Source of the DNA: Geothrix sp. 21YS21S-2
GTDB lineage: Bacteria; Acidobacteriota; Holophagae; Holophagales; Holophagaceae
Assembly (NCBI RefSeq): GCF_030846775.1
Contig: NZ_CP132910.1
Coordinates: 2,638,001 to 2,702,000, forward strand
Length of the DNA: 64,000 nucleotides
Direction of reading: 5' to 3'
The position numbers and the translations under genes were made by a program. The notes below the pieces were generated by a model. It was given only the letters and a program-made list of their open reading frames with translations, had not been told where the DNA came from and did no database searches. Below are positions 51,849-60,147 of the stretch, in pieces. How positions within the stretch are numbered: position 1 is the stretch's first letter; each line of letters starts with the position of its first letter.

Positions 51849-53456
51849 ATGTCGAGTCAGACGCTCGCCCCGGCCGGACCCCGCGTCCGGCGCAGCAAAG
51901 TCACCACGGCCGCGGAGGCCGTCAAGTGCATCAGGAACGGCGACACGGTGGCCACCTGCGGCTTCGTGGGGATCGGCTTCGCCGAGAACGTGGCCATCGC
52001 CCTGGAGAAGCGCTTCCTGGAGACCGAGACGCCCCGGGACCTCACCCTCATCTATGCCGCGGGCCAGGGCGACGGCAAGGAGAAGGGCCTCAACCACCTG
52101 GGCCATGAAGGCCTGATCAGGCGGGTCATCGGCGGGCACTGGGGCCTGGCGCCCAAGCTGCAGGCCCTGGCCCTGGCCGAGAAGATCGACGCCTACAACC
52201 TTCCCCAGGGCGTCATCTCCCACCTCTTCCGGGACATCGCCGCCGGCAAGCCCGGGACCATCTCCAGGATCGGCCTGGGCACCTTCGTGGATCCGGAATT
52301 CGGCGGCGGCAAGATCAACAAGCGCACCACCGAGGATCTCGTCGAACACATCTCGATCCACGGCAAGGACTACCTCTTCTACAACGCCATGCCGCTGAAC
52401 ATCGGCATCATCCGCGGCACCACCGCGGACCCCGACGGCAACGTCACCATGGAACGGGAGGCCCTGACCCTGGAGGGCCAGGCCATCGCCATGGCCGTGC
52501 ACAACAGCGGCGGCAAGGTGATCGTCCAGGTGGAGCGCCTGGCCGACCGCGGCACGCTCAACCCCCGCGACGTGAAGTTCCCCGGCGTCCTGGTGGACTA
52601 CGTGGTTGTGGCCGAGAAGCCCGAACTGCACATGCAGACCTTCGGCGAGCAGTACAACGCCGCCTACAGCGGGGAGATCCGCATCCCCATGTCCTCCATC
52701 GCCATGCTGGAGATGAGCGAGCGCAAGATCATCGCCCGCCGCGCGGCCATGGAACTCAAGCCCAACGTCAACGTGAACCTGGGCATCGGCATGCCCGAGG
52801 GCGTCTCCATCGTGGCGGTGGAGGAGGGCGCCTCCGACTTCATGACGCTGTCCACCGAGCCGGGCGGCATCGGCGGCGTGCCCGCCGGCGGCCTCAGCTT
52901 CGGCGCCGGGTCCAATGCGGTGGCCATCATCGACCAGCCCTCCCAGTTCGACTTCTATGACGGCGGCGGCCTGGACATCTGCTTCCTGGGGCTGGCCCAG
53001 GCCGACCGCCACGGCAACCTGAACGTGAGCAAGTTCGGGCCCCGCCTCGCCGGCGCGGGCGGCTTCATCAACATCTCCCAGTCCACCAAGGTGGTCATCT
53101 TCGTGGGCACCTTCACGGCCGGCGGGCTGGAGATCGCCGTGGAGCAGGGCTCCCTCAGGATCGTCAAGGAAGGGGCCAGCAGGAAGTTCCTGAAGGAGGT
53201 GGAGCACCGCACCTTCAGCGGTTCCCAGGCCTTCAAGAACGGCCAGAGGGTCCTCTACATCACCGAGCGCTGCGTCTTCCGCCTCGTGGAGAAGGGCCTG
53301 GAGCTCATCGAGATCGCCCCCGGCGTGGACCTGGACCGGGACATCCTCGGGCAGATGGACTTCGCCCCGATCCTCGCCCCGGATCTCAAGCTGATGGACT
53401 ACCGCATCTTCCGGGACGAGCCCATGGGCCTCCTGGACATGCTGCCCAAGGAATGA
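51849..53456 (+). CDS. Acyl-CoA:acetate/3-ketoacid-type CoA-transferase (PCT-like)
   Basis: A 535-residue family I CoA-transferase with alpha and beta parts fused, resembling propionate CoA-transferase. It activates a carboxylic acid by taking CoA from acetyl-CoA or another donor. The opening GDTVATCGFVGIGFAENVAI is the CoA-binding part; the catalytic Glu is E337 in MTLSTEPGGIGGVPAGG, followed by GGLSFGAG. The ATG at 51849 has GGAG seven bases upstream; the upstream part of the frame from 51780 is not used. It is the first gene of the sigma-54 operon, so its product starts the catabolism of the acid carried by the next gene's transporter. Confidence 0.93.
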   Translation: MSSQTLAPAGPRVRRSKVTTAAEAVKCIRNGDTVATCGFVGIGFAENVAIALEKRFLETETPRDLTLIYAAGQGDGKEKGLNHLGHEGLIRRVIGGHWGLAPKLQALALAEKIDAYNLPQGVISHLFRDIAAGKPGTISRIGLGTFVDPEFGGGKINKRTTEDLVEHISIHGKDYLFYNAMPLNIGIIRGTTADPDGNVTMEREALTLEGQAIAMAVHNSGGKVIVQVERLADRGTLNPRDVKFPGVLVDYVVVAEKPELHMQTFGEQYNAAYSGEIRIPMSSIAMLEMSERKIIARRAAMELKPNVNVNLGIGMPEGVSIVAVEEGASDFMTLSTEPGGIGGVPAGGLSFGAGSNAVAIIDQPSQFDFYDGGGLDICFLGLAQADRHGNLNVSKFGPRLAGAGGFINISQSTKVVIFVGTFTAGGLEIAVEQGSLRIVKEGASRKFLKEVEHRTFSGSQAFKNGQRVLYITERCVFRLVEKGLELIEIAPGVDLDRDILGQMDFAPILAPDLKLMDYRIFRDEPMGLLDMLPKE

Positions 53457-53466
53457 ACGGAAGGCA

Positions 53467-53493
53467 CCCCGGGCGCCGCCAGGCGTCCCGGGG
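53467..53493 (+). terminator. Intercistronic hairpin between CoA-transferase and MFS genes
   Basis: An 11-bp GC stem (53467-53477 with 53482-53493, one bulged T) without a T run. More likely an mRNA stabiliser or attenuator than a full terminator, since the next gene lacks an obvious promoter. Confidence 0.45.
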
Positions 53494-53562
53494 CGCAGCT
53501 GTTGGCAACAAACAACCCAACCACCCGGTTTCTTAACCTCAACCCTTTTCCAAGGAGCTCTC

Positions 53563-54936
53563 GTGACGACCACTCTAAGTCCCGCAGTACCAAAGGGCAC
53601 CGGTCCGGCCCCAGTCGAAGTCGGGCACAAGCAGATCGTGAAGGTCGCACTGGCCAGCCTGATCGGCACCTCCATCGAATGGTACGACTACTTCCTCTAC
53701 GGCACGGCCGCGGCGCTGGTGTTCAACAAGATCTTCTTCCCCAGCTACGACCCGATCGTCGGGACCCTGCTGGCCTTCGCCACCTTCTCCCTGGGCTTCC
53801 TGGCCCGCCCCCTGGGCGGCATCGTCTTCGGCCACTTCGGCGACAAGATCGGCCGCAAGAAGATGCTCTACCTCACCCTGATGATCATGGGCCTGGCCAC
53901 GGCCTGCATCGGCATGCTGCCCACCTACAGCGTGATCGGCATCTGGGCCCCCGTGCTCCTGATCACCATGCGCCTGCTCCAGGGCTTCGGCCTGGGCGGC
54001 GAGTGGGGCGGCGCGGTGCTGATGGCCGTGGAGCACGCCCCCGCCAACCGGCGCGGCTTCTACGGTTCCTGGCCCCAGCTCGGCGCCTTCATCGGCCTCC
54101 TGCTGTCCACCATGGTCTTCCGTGCGGCCAACTCCATGTGGTTCCTCCGGGCCGACACGAAGGCCGCCGCCGATGCCGCCTTCATCTCCTGGGGCTGGCG
54201 GGTTCCCTTCCTGCTCAGCTTCGCCCTCGTCGCCGTCGGCATCTGGATCCGGATGACCATCGCCGAGTCCCCCGTCTTCGAGAAACTGAAGGACCAGAAG
54301 CAGGAAGCCAAGATGCCCCTCATCGAGGCCATCACCAAGCACCCCAAGAACATCCTCATCGCCATGGGCGTGCGCTTCGCCGAGAACGGCCTCTTCTACG
54401 TCTTCACCGCCTTCTCCCTGGTCTACATCTCCACCTACCTGAAGATGGACCGCGCCGTCGGCCTCAACGGCCTGCTCTGGGCCGCCTTCTTCGCCATCTT
54501 CACCTGCGCCGGCTGGGGCGCCCTGTCCGACAAGCTCGGCCGCCGTCCCGTCTACATGTGGGGCGCCGTCTTCTGCGGCCTCATGGCCTTCCCCTTCTTC
54601 TGGATGCTGGGCACCAGGTCCCCCGCGATGATCGCCCTGGCCATCGTCATCCCCGTGACCATGGGCCACGCCGCGATGTATGGCCCCCAGGCCAGCTTCC
54701 TCTCTGAAATGTTCTCGGCCCGCGTCCGCTACAGCGGCGCCTCCCTGGGCTACCAGCTGGCCTCCATCTTCGCGGGCGGCCTTTCGCCGCTGGTGGCCAC
54801 CTACCTCCTCAAGAAGGGCATCGAGAACAACCTGGCCTTCACCTACATCGCCTACTACATGATCGCCCTGGTGCTCATCACCGTCGTGGCCGTCTACTTC
54901 GCCAAGGAAACCCACAAGGACGGCATCGGAGCCTAG
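53563..54936 (+). CDS. MFS transporter, metabolite:H+ symporter (MHS) family
   Basis: A 457-residue twelve-helix transporter. The MHS signature is clear: GTSIEWYDYFLYGTAAALVF, then SLGFLARPLGGIVFGHFGDK and IGRKKMLYLTLMIMGLATAC (abridged), and GLGGEWGGAVLMAVEHAP. Members carry organic acids or osmolytes (KgtP, ShiA, ProP). Here it should import the acid whose CoA ester is made by the neighbouring transferase. The start is GTG after AAGGAG. It is the second gene of the sigma-54 operon, 106 bases after the transferase and 34 before the thiolase. Confidence 0.92.
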   Translation: MTTTLSPAVPKGTGPAPVEVGHKQIVKVALASLIGTSIEWYDYFLYGTAAALVFNKIFFPSYDPIVGTLLAFATFSLGFLARPLGGIVFGHFGDKIGRKKMLYLTLMIMGLATACIGMLPTYSVIGIWAPVLLITMRLLQGFGLGGEWGGAVLMAVEHAPANRRGFYGSWPQLGAFIGLLLSTMVFRAANSMWFLRADTKAAADAAFISWGWRVPFLLSFALVAVGIWIRMTIAESPVFEKLKDQKQEAKMPLIEAITKHPKNILIAMGVRFAENGLFYVFTAFSLVYISTYLKMDRAVGLNGLLWAAFFAIFTCAGWGALSDKLGRRPVYMWGAVFCGLMAFPFFWMLGTRSPAMIALAIVIPVTMGHAAMYGPQASFLSEMFSARVRYSGASLGYQLASIFAGGLSPLVATYLLKKGIENNLAFTYIAYYMIALVLITVVAVYFAKETHKDGIGA

Positions 54937-54970
54937 GTTCCGCGCCCTCCCTCTCATAAGGACACTCTCT

Positions 54971-56212
54971 ATGAGCAAAGCCAGCATCATCGGTGCCTAC
55001 AACACGGAGTTCGGCGCCTTCGTCAAGAAGGACAAGAAGACCGGCCTGATGACCGACACCAAGACCTACTACGATCTGCTGATCGAAGCCGGCCGCGGCG
55101 CCATCAAGGACGCCGGCCTGGAAGCCAAGGACATCGACGCCGTCTTCGTCGGTTCCTGCTCCCCGGGTTCCTTCATCAACCAGGAGCACGTGGCCCCCAT
55201 CGCCGCCGAGATCGACCCCGCCCTGCGCTTCAAGCCCATGACCCGCTGCGAGTGCGCCTGCGCCTCCAGCTCCGTGGCTCTCTACGACGCCATCTACGCC
55301 ATCGAGGCGGCGCGCTACAAGCACGTGCTGGTCATCGGCGTGGAGAAGATGAACCTCCTGCCCACCCCCCAGATGACCCACGTCCTGGCCTGCTCCTCCC
55401 ATTGGCCGACCGAGGGTTCCCGGGGCATGTCCTTCCCCATGCTCTTCGCCGAATACGCCAAGGGCTACCAGGCCAAGTACAAGATCTCCAACGAGGACCT
55501 GGAGAAGATGCTCTGGACCGCCGGCGCCCTCTGCTACAAGAACGGCGCGGAGAACCCCCTGGCCCACGTGAAGAACGGCCCGGCCTCGGTGGAAGAGATC
55601 ATGAAGCTCAACGAGCTGGACCCCAAGGGCCGCTGCAAGAACATGATGATCGCCGCTCCCCTGCGCCTGCATGACTGCTCCCTGGTCACCGACGGCGCCG
55701 CGGCCCTGGTCATCACCCAGACCGCCAACGTGGCCGACAAGCACCGGGCCGTCTCCATCGCCGGCATCGGCCACTCCTGCGAGCGCCTCTCCGAGAGCGT
55801 GCGCCCGAACATGTACGACCTGATGGCCGGCAAGGACGCCGCCGCCAAGGCCTACAAGGAGGCCGGCATCGTGCCGTCCGACATCGACCTGGCCGAGGTG
55901 CACGACTGCTTCACCATCAACCAGATCATCTCCACCGAGGCCCTGGGATTTTCCGACGACGGCCGCGCCGGCTACGACTACCTCGATGGGCGCTTCACCC
56001 GGGACGACAGGATCGCCATCAATCTGTCGGGCGGCCTGAAGTCCAAGGGGCACCCCGTGGGCGCCACCGGCGCCTCCATGCACGCGCTGATCTACAAGCA
56101 GCTGATCGGCGAAGCCATCGGCGTGAAGGCCAGGAAGGCCGACATCGGCGTGGCCTTCAACGTGGGCGGTTCCGCGGTCACCAACTGCGTGACGGTCCTT
56201 CGGAAACTCTAG
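54971..56212 (+). CDS. Thiolase-family acyl-CoA acetyltransferase (SCPx-like)
   Basis: A 413-residue thiolase that cleaves a 3-oxoacyl-CoA with CoA. The nucleophile is Cys97 in CECACASSSVALYDA; EVHDCFTIN and GGLKSKGHPVGATGASMHAL give the His residues of the active site. The usual C-terminal CxG motif is replaced by FNVGGSAVTNCVTVL, as in SCP2/SCPx-type thiolases and 'thiolase-like' acetyl-CoA acetyltransferases that act on larger or branched substrates. It is followed 11 bases later by a small gene, so both are cotranslated. A start with AAGG-type site eight bases upstream supports the ATG. Confidence 0.93.
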   Translation: MSKASIIGAYNTEFGAFVKKDKKTGLMTDTKTYYDLLIEAGRGAIKDAGLEAKDIDAVFVGSCSPGSFINQEHVAPIAAEIDPALRFKPMTRCECACASSSVALYDAIYAIEAARYKHVLVIGVEKMNLLPTPQMTHVLACSSHWPTEGSRGMSFPMLFAEYAKGYQAKYKISNEDLEKMLWTAGALCYKNGAENPLAHVKNGPASVEEIMKLNELDPKGRCKNMMIAAPLRLHDCSLVTDGAAALVITQTANVADKHRAVSIAGIGHSCERLSESVRPNMYDLMAGKDAAAKAYKEAGIVPSDIDLAEVHDCFTINQIISTEALGFSDDGRAGYDYLDGRFTRDDRIAINLSGGLKSKGHPVGATGASMHALIYKQLIGEAIGVKARKADIGVAFNVGGSAVTNCVTVLRKL

Positions 56213-56223
56213 GGAGGGCTCTC

Positions 56224-56535
56224 ATGAACCCCATCAACTACAACGACATGCAGTTCACCGTCGAGAAGCGGGGCGAGGGCTGGGACATCCTCTGCGCCAG
56301 GGGCGGCGGCGCTCCCGCCGTCGCCGGCGCGGGCCTGTTCCCGGGCGCGACCGAAGAGGAAGCGGAAAAGCGGGCGCTGAAGGTCATCAGGACCGTCTTC
56401 CCCGTGGGCATCAAGTCGGTGGGCCCGGACGTGGCCCATCCCAACCGCATCGGCGACCTCAAGATCGTCGGACCCGACGTGCTCCATCCCAATTTCATCT
56501 ACTGGGACAAGGACAGCGTCACGCCCAAGCACTGA
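56224..56535 (+). CDS. Small operon protein of unknown function with internal repeat
   Basis: A 103-residue soluble protein I do not recognise. The first half resembles a small alpha/beta domain (FTVEKRGEGWDILCARGGGA; ATEEEAEKRALKVIRTVFPV). The second half has two similar units, SVGPDVAHPNRIGDLK and IVGPDVLHPNFIYWDK. It lies 11 bases after the thiolase and 31 before the dehydrogenase, on the same strand, so it belongs to the catabolic operon. It could be a thiolase partner, comparable to the small OB-fold proteins that accompany SCPx-type thiolases in other organisms, but lacks the zinc cysteines of those. Confidence 0.72.
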   Translation: MNPINYNDMQFTVEKRGEGWDILCARGGGAPAVAGAGLFPGATEEEAEKRALKVIRTVFPVGIKSVGPDVAHPNRIGDLKIVGPDVLHPNFIYWDKDSVTPKH

Positions 56536-56566
56536 TCTCAATCATCCAACCAAGAGGGAATCCATT

Positions 56567-57361
56567 ATGGAAATCAAAGGTAGCGTCGTTCTCGTAACGG
56601 GCGGAGGCAATGGCATCGGCGAGGCCGTGGTCAAGTACTTCGCCAAGCGGGGCGCCAAGGTCGCCATCGTCGACATGGTGCAGAAGAACATCGACCGCGT
56701 CGTCAAGGACGTGAAGGAGATGGGCGCCGAGTGCATCGGCATCCAGGCCAACGTGACCAGCGAGGCCGATACGGCCCGCTTCATCCAGGGCACCCTGGAG
56801 GCCTTCGGCCAGCTCAACATCTGCGTGTCCAGCGCCGGCATCATCCGGGACGGGACGATGCTGAGCCTGGACAAGGAGACCGGCCAGGTATCGAAGAAGC
56901 TGGGCCTGGACAAGTGGGCCGCCGTCATCGACACCAACCTCACCGGCACGTTCCTCACCATGCGCGACGCCGCCGAGGCCATGGTCAACGGCGGGTGGCC
57001 CGGGCTGCTCGTGCCCATCTCCTCCGTGAACAAGTGCGGCCAGGTCGGCCAGATCAACTACTCCTCGGCCAAGGTCGCCGACGCCCTGATGCCCAAGATC
57101 ATCATCGGGGAGTTCCTCATGCGCGGCATCCGCAACGTCCGCTGCGTCGCCATCGCGCCGGGCTACACCGCCACGCCCATGCTCACCGGCATGAACCAGG
57201 AGGCCCTCAAGAGCATCCTGGAGGACGTGCACCTGGGCCGCCTCGTCTCCCCCGACGAGATCGCGTCCATCATCGGCACCGCCGCCGAGAACGAGGCCCT
57301 GAACGCCACGACCATCGAGATCACCGGTGGTCTGTGCTATCCCAAGGGCATCGCCAAGTAG
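56567..57361 (+). CDS. Short-chain dehydrogenase/reductase
   Basis: A 264-residue SDR with the NAD(P)-binding TGGGNGIGEAVVKYFAKRG, an Asp at the end of the second strand (AIVDM) that favours NAD, NVT motif, and catalytic Ser (ISS), Tyr and Lys in INYSSAKVADAL. It is the last gene of the sigma-54 operon and probably oxidises the 3-hydroxyacyl-CoA to the 3-oxo form used by the thiolase. The insert STDKETGQVSKKLGLDKW-like region (LDKETGQVSKKLGL) is longer than in FabG. An AGAGGG site precedes the ATG. Confidence 0.93.
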   Translation: MEIKGSVVLVTGGGNGIGEAVVKYFAKRGAKVAIVDMVQKNIDRVVKDVKEMGAECIGIQANVTSEADTARFIQGTLEAFGQLNICVSSAGIIRDGTMLSLDKETGQVSKKLGLDKWAAVIDTNLTGTFLTMRDAAEAMVNGGWPGLLVPISSVNKCGQVGQINYSSAKVADALMPKIIIGEFLMRGIRNVRCVAIAPGYTATPMLTGMNQEALKSILEDVHLGRLVSPDEIASIIGTAAENEALNATTIEITGGLCYPKGIAK

Positions 57362-57380
57362 GCTGGAGCACCGCACGATG

Positions 57381-57419
57381 AAACGGGCCGTCCCGGACTC
57401 CTGTCCGGGCGGCCCGTTT
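57381..57419 (+). terminator. Intrinsic terminator of the sigma-54 operon
   Basis: A 16-bp stem with one bulged T (57381-57397 with 57404-57419), ending in TTTCCGTTTC, 20 bases after the SDR stop. Confidence 0.85.
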
Positions 57420-57764
57420 CCGTTTCAGGCCCGGTCCGGCTCCACCGGAGGCGGGCGCCAGGCCTCCGGGGGGACCGTCTTGGCTCCGGCCGGGGGCTGC
57501 TGGGGAGGAGGGAACCCGCGTCCCCCGCGGCCCCGGGGTCGTCTGGAAGCAGCATCGCCGCCGGGAGCCGGATGAGGATGGGCATGGAGAGCCTCCTGGG
57601 GATTCCCATTGCGCACGATAAGTGACTGGATTTGGAGGAATTGTAGCAAGGAAGTCCTCCGGGCGCGGCCAGGGTTGGGGCCGGGCACGAATGGCTCCAG
57701 GACCAAAAGTAACTTATACTTAAAAAAGTCTGGACTAAAAGACGAATTATATAAAAATGGTCCC
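57420..57764. other. Spacer before the DUF4143 ATPase gene
   Basis: The first 180 bases are GC-rich with no clear gene. The last 100 bases are strikingly AT-rich (57690-57760) and probably contain the ATPase promoter. The AT-rich leader and the ATPase may have come together from elsewhere. Confidence 0.5.
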
Positions 57765-58964
57765 ATGAGCGACCGCCCTCGTTTGTACGCCACCGTGCTG
57801 GAGGACCACTTCCGGAGGAACCGGCAGATGGCCCTGGTCAGCGGGGCGCGTCAGGTGGGCAAAACCACCGCCTGCCGGGCCGTGGGGACAGCCTATTTCA
57901 ATTGGGACAACCAGGATGACCGACGCATGCTCCTCCTGGGGCCCGGGGCCCTGGCGGAGCGTCTGGGGCTGGACCGCCTGCGGACGGAACCGGTGAGGGT
58001 CGTCCTGGACGAGCTCCACAAGTACTCCAAGTGGAAACAGCTTCTGAAGGGTTTTTTCGACACCTACCATGACCGGGCCCAGGTCCTGGTGACGGGCAGT
58101 TCCCGCCTGGACGTGTTCAGGCGCGGGGGCGACAGCCTCATGGGGCGCTACCTGCTCTATCGCATGCATCCCTGGTCCGTGGCCGAGTGCGTCCGGGTGG
58201 AGGTACCGGACCAGGAGATCCGTCCCCCGGTTCCCATCCCGCCGGAGGACTGGGAGGCGCTCTGGACCCATGGCGGGTTTCCGGAACCGTTCGTGCGCCG
58301 TGATGTCCGCTTCACCCGCCGCTGGCGTTCCCTGCGCATGGACCAGCTCGCGCGGGAGGACCTGCGGGAGGTCACCCGGGTCCAGGAACTGGGAAGCATG
58401 GAGACGTTGATGCGGATCCTGGCCGAGCGCAGCGGCCAGCAGCTCGTCCATGCCAATCTGGCGGCGGAACTGGGCGTGGCTCCTGAGACGGTTCGTCGCT
58501 GGGTGGACCTCCTGGCCCGGCTGCACTTCGGGTTCCTGGTCCGGCCCTGGTTCACGAATGTCGCCAAGTCCCTGCGCAAGGAGCCCAAGTGGTTCCTGCG
58601 GGACTGGAGCGGCATCACCGACGACGGGGCCCGGGCCGAGACGCTGGTGGCCTGCCATCTGCTGAAGGCGGTGGAAGGCTGGACCGACCTGGGCCTGGGC
58701 GAATTCGAACTTCGCTACCTCCGGGACAAGCAGAAACGGGAGGTGGACCTGCTGGTCATCCGGGACCAGAAGCCCTGGTTCCTGGTGGAGGTCAAGAAGA
58801 GCGAGACCCGCCTGTCGCCGGCCCTGGCCCATTTCCAGGAGCAGACCGCGGCACCGCATGCCTTCCAGGCCGTCCTCGGCCTGCCCTACGTGGATGCGGA
58901 CTGCTTCGCGGCCCGCGGGCCCCTTGTGGTGCCTGCCCTCACCCTGCTGAGCCAGCTCCTGTGA
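57765..58964 (+). CDS. AAA ATPase with DUF4143 domain
   Basis: A 399-residue P-loop ATPase of the AAA_14/DUF4143 family. Walker A is SGARQVGKTT, near residue 33; Walker B follows in VRVVLDELHKYSKW, then a sensor-type VLVTGSSRLDVFRRGGDSLM. The helical part, HGGFPEPFVRRDVRFTRRWR, leads to a winged region, and the C-terminal DUF4143 nuclease-like part includes KREVDLLVIRDQKPWFLVEV, with the DxK-type residues of PD-(D/E)XK folds. Such proteins are common, often at variable sites, and their function is poorly known. The ATG at 57765 gives the standard N-terminus. It is convergent with the SpoIIE gene. Confidence 0.88.
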   Translation: MSDRPRLYATVLEDHFRRNRQMALVSGARQVGKTTACRAVGTAYFNWDNQDDRRMLLLGPGALAERLGLDRLRTEPVRVVLDELHKYSKWKQLLKGFFDTYHDRAQVLVTGSSRLDVFRRGGDSLMGRYLLYRMHPWSVAECVRVEVPDQEIRPPVPIPPEDWEALWTHGGFPEPFVRRDVRFTRRWRSLRMDQLAREDLREVTRVQELGSMETLMRILAERSGQQLVHANLAAELGVAPETVRRWVDLLARLHFGFLVRPWFTNVAKSLRKEPKWFLRDWSGITDDGARAETLVACHLLKAVEGWTDLGLGEFELRYLRDKQKREVDLLVIRDQKPWFLVEVKKSETRLSPALAHFQEQTAAPHAFQAVLGLPYVDADCFAARGPLVVPALTLLSQLL

Positions 58965-58974
58965 GCCCCCTGAT

Positions 58975-60147
58975 TCAGTAGTAGGAGACCCGCGTCTTCT
59001 TCAGGTGCCGGGTCTCCAGGAGCGCGGCGACGCGCCTGATGACGTTGCGGCGGATGTCGAGCTCCACGGGCAGGGCCGGGTCCTGGTGGGCCTCGTTCAC
59101 GGCGGTGCCCACCTGGAAGTGGATGACGTCCGATTCCAGGAGGAGCTCCACCAGGCGCGAGGCGGCGTTGCGCCGCGGGCAGGCGCCGGCCTCCAGGTAT
59201 TCGGAGACCTTGGCGAGGGTCAGGCAGCCTTCGGTGACCAGTTCCACGCCGGCCATGGCGGAGGGGGCGGGCACCTCCCGGTCGTGGAGGGAGAGGTCCA
59301 TCTCCACCTCCCGGTTCAGCTCCCGGGCCAGGATGTTGGAGGTGGTGCCGCCGCACACCACCTTGCGCGAACCGGGGGCGTCCACCAGGGCCGCGAAGTC
59401 CCGGTCCCGGGCCCGATCGAAGGGGGGCCCCGTGAGCACCTGGAGCACCCGGGGCCGGCGAAGGTGGATGATGCCGCAGGTGACGTCGTCTCCGGCCGCG
59501 CCGCCGTCGTTCCACAGGGCCCGGTCCACCAGGAGTTCCGCCAGGCGCCGGCTGGAGAGGTCCGGGGTGCGGGCCAGCCTGCCCAGGGCGAAGGCGGCGG
59601 CCTCCGGCTCCCCCCAGCCCAGGGGGTGGGCCGGGGTGCCCATGCCGGACTGGGTCACCCCGTCCGAGCAGAGCACGATGCGGTCGCCCACGCTGCTCTG
59701 GAACTCGCTCACGCGCAGGCGCCGGTTCCCCCACCGGGGCTGGGCCAGGACGGTGCGTTCCAGGGGCACCAGGGCTCCGTCGCGGATGAGCATGATGGGC
59801 GGGTTGCCGTGCTCGAAGACCCGGGTGCGCCCGTCCCGGCGCGCGTCCACGATGGTGAAGGTGGAGTAGCTGATGCGGCGCACGGGGTCCACCGGCAGGG
59901 AGTCCATGAGGATGGCGGCGGCCTGGGCGGTGTCGATGTTCCACTCCACGTACTCCAGGGCCATGGAGGCCGTCACCGAGGCCAGCACCGCGGCCTCCAC
60001 GCCGCTGCTGAGGCCGTCGGCCAGCACCGACACCACCCGGTGGCCGTCCTCCAGGCTGCGGGAGTGGAACAGGTCGCCCGACAGGTGCTCGCCGCCGCAG
60101 GGGAGCCCGAAGTGGTCCACCTCGATGAAGCGGGCCTCAGGCTCCAT
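58975..60147 (-). CDS. SpoIIE-type PP2C protein phosphatase of the hydrogenase operon
   Basis: A 390-residue serine/threonine phosphatase of the SpoIIE/PP2C type. Metal-binding Asp residues are visible in VLADGLSSGVEAAVL, LCSDGVTQSG and GAAGDDVTCGI. A C-terminal extension of about 145 residues (KVVCGGTTSNILARELNREV onward) is typical of the version that accompanies sensory [FeFe]-hydrogenases. It overlaps the hydrogenase gene by 11 bases, so the two products are likely partners: the hydrogenase-like protein senses H2 or redox state and the phosphatase relays the signal by dephosphorylating an unknown target. I chose ATG 60147; the frame is open to 60204. Confidence 0.9.
   Translation of the reverse strand: MEPEARFIEVDHFGLPCGGEHLSGDLFHSRSLEDGHRVVSVLADGLSSGVEAAVLASVTASMALEYVEWNIDTAQAAAILMDSLPVDPVRRISYSTFTIVDARRDGRTRVFEHGNPPIMLIRDGALVPLERTVLAQPRWGNRRLRVSEFQSSVGDRIVLCSDGVTQSGMGTPAHPLGWGEPEAAAFALGRLARTPDLSSRRLAELLVDRALWNDGGAAGDDVTCGIIHLRRPRVLQVLTGPPFDRARDRDFAALVDAPGSRKVVCGGTTSNILARELNREVEMDLSLHDREVPAPSAMAGVELVTEGCLTLAKVSEYLEAGACPRRNAASRLVELLLESDVIHFQVGTAVNEAHQDPALPVELDIRRNVIRRVAALLETRHLKKTRVSYY

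Noticed and set aside
57337-57586. Minus-strand small ORF beginning with a good AGGAGG site (MPILIRLPAAMLLPDD)
   Set aside because: It would read through the operon terminator and into the SDR gene, and its composition is that of random GC-rich frames.
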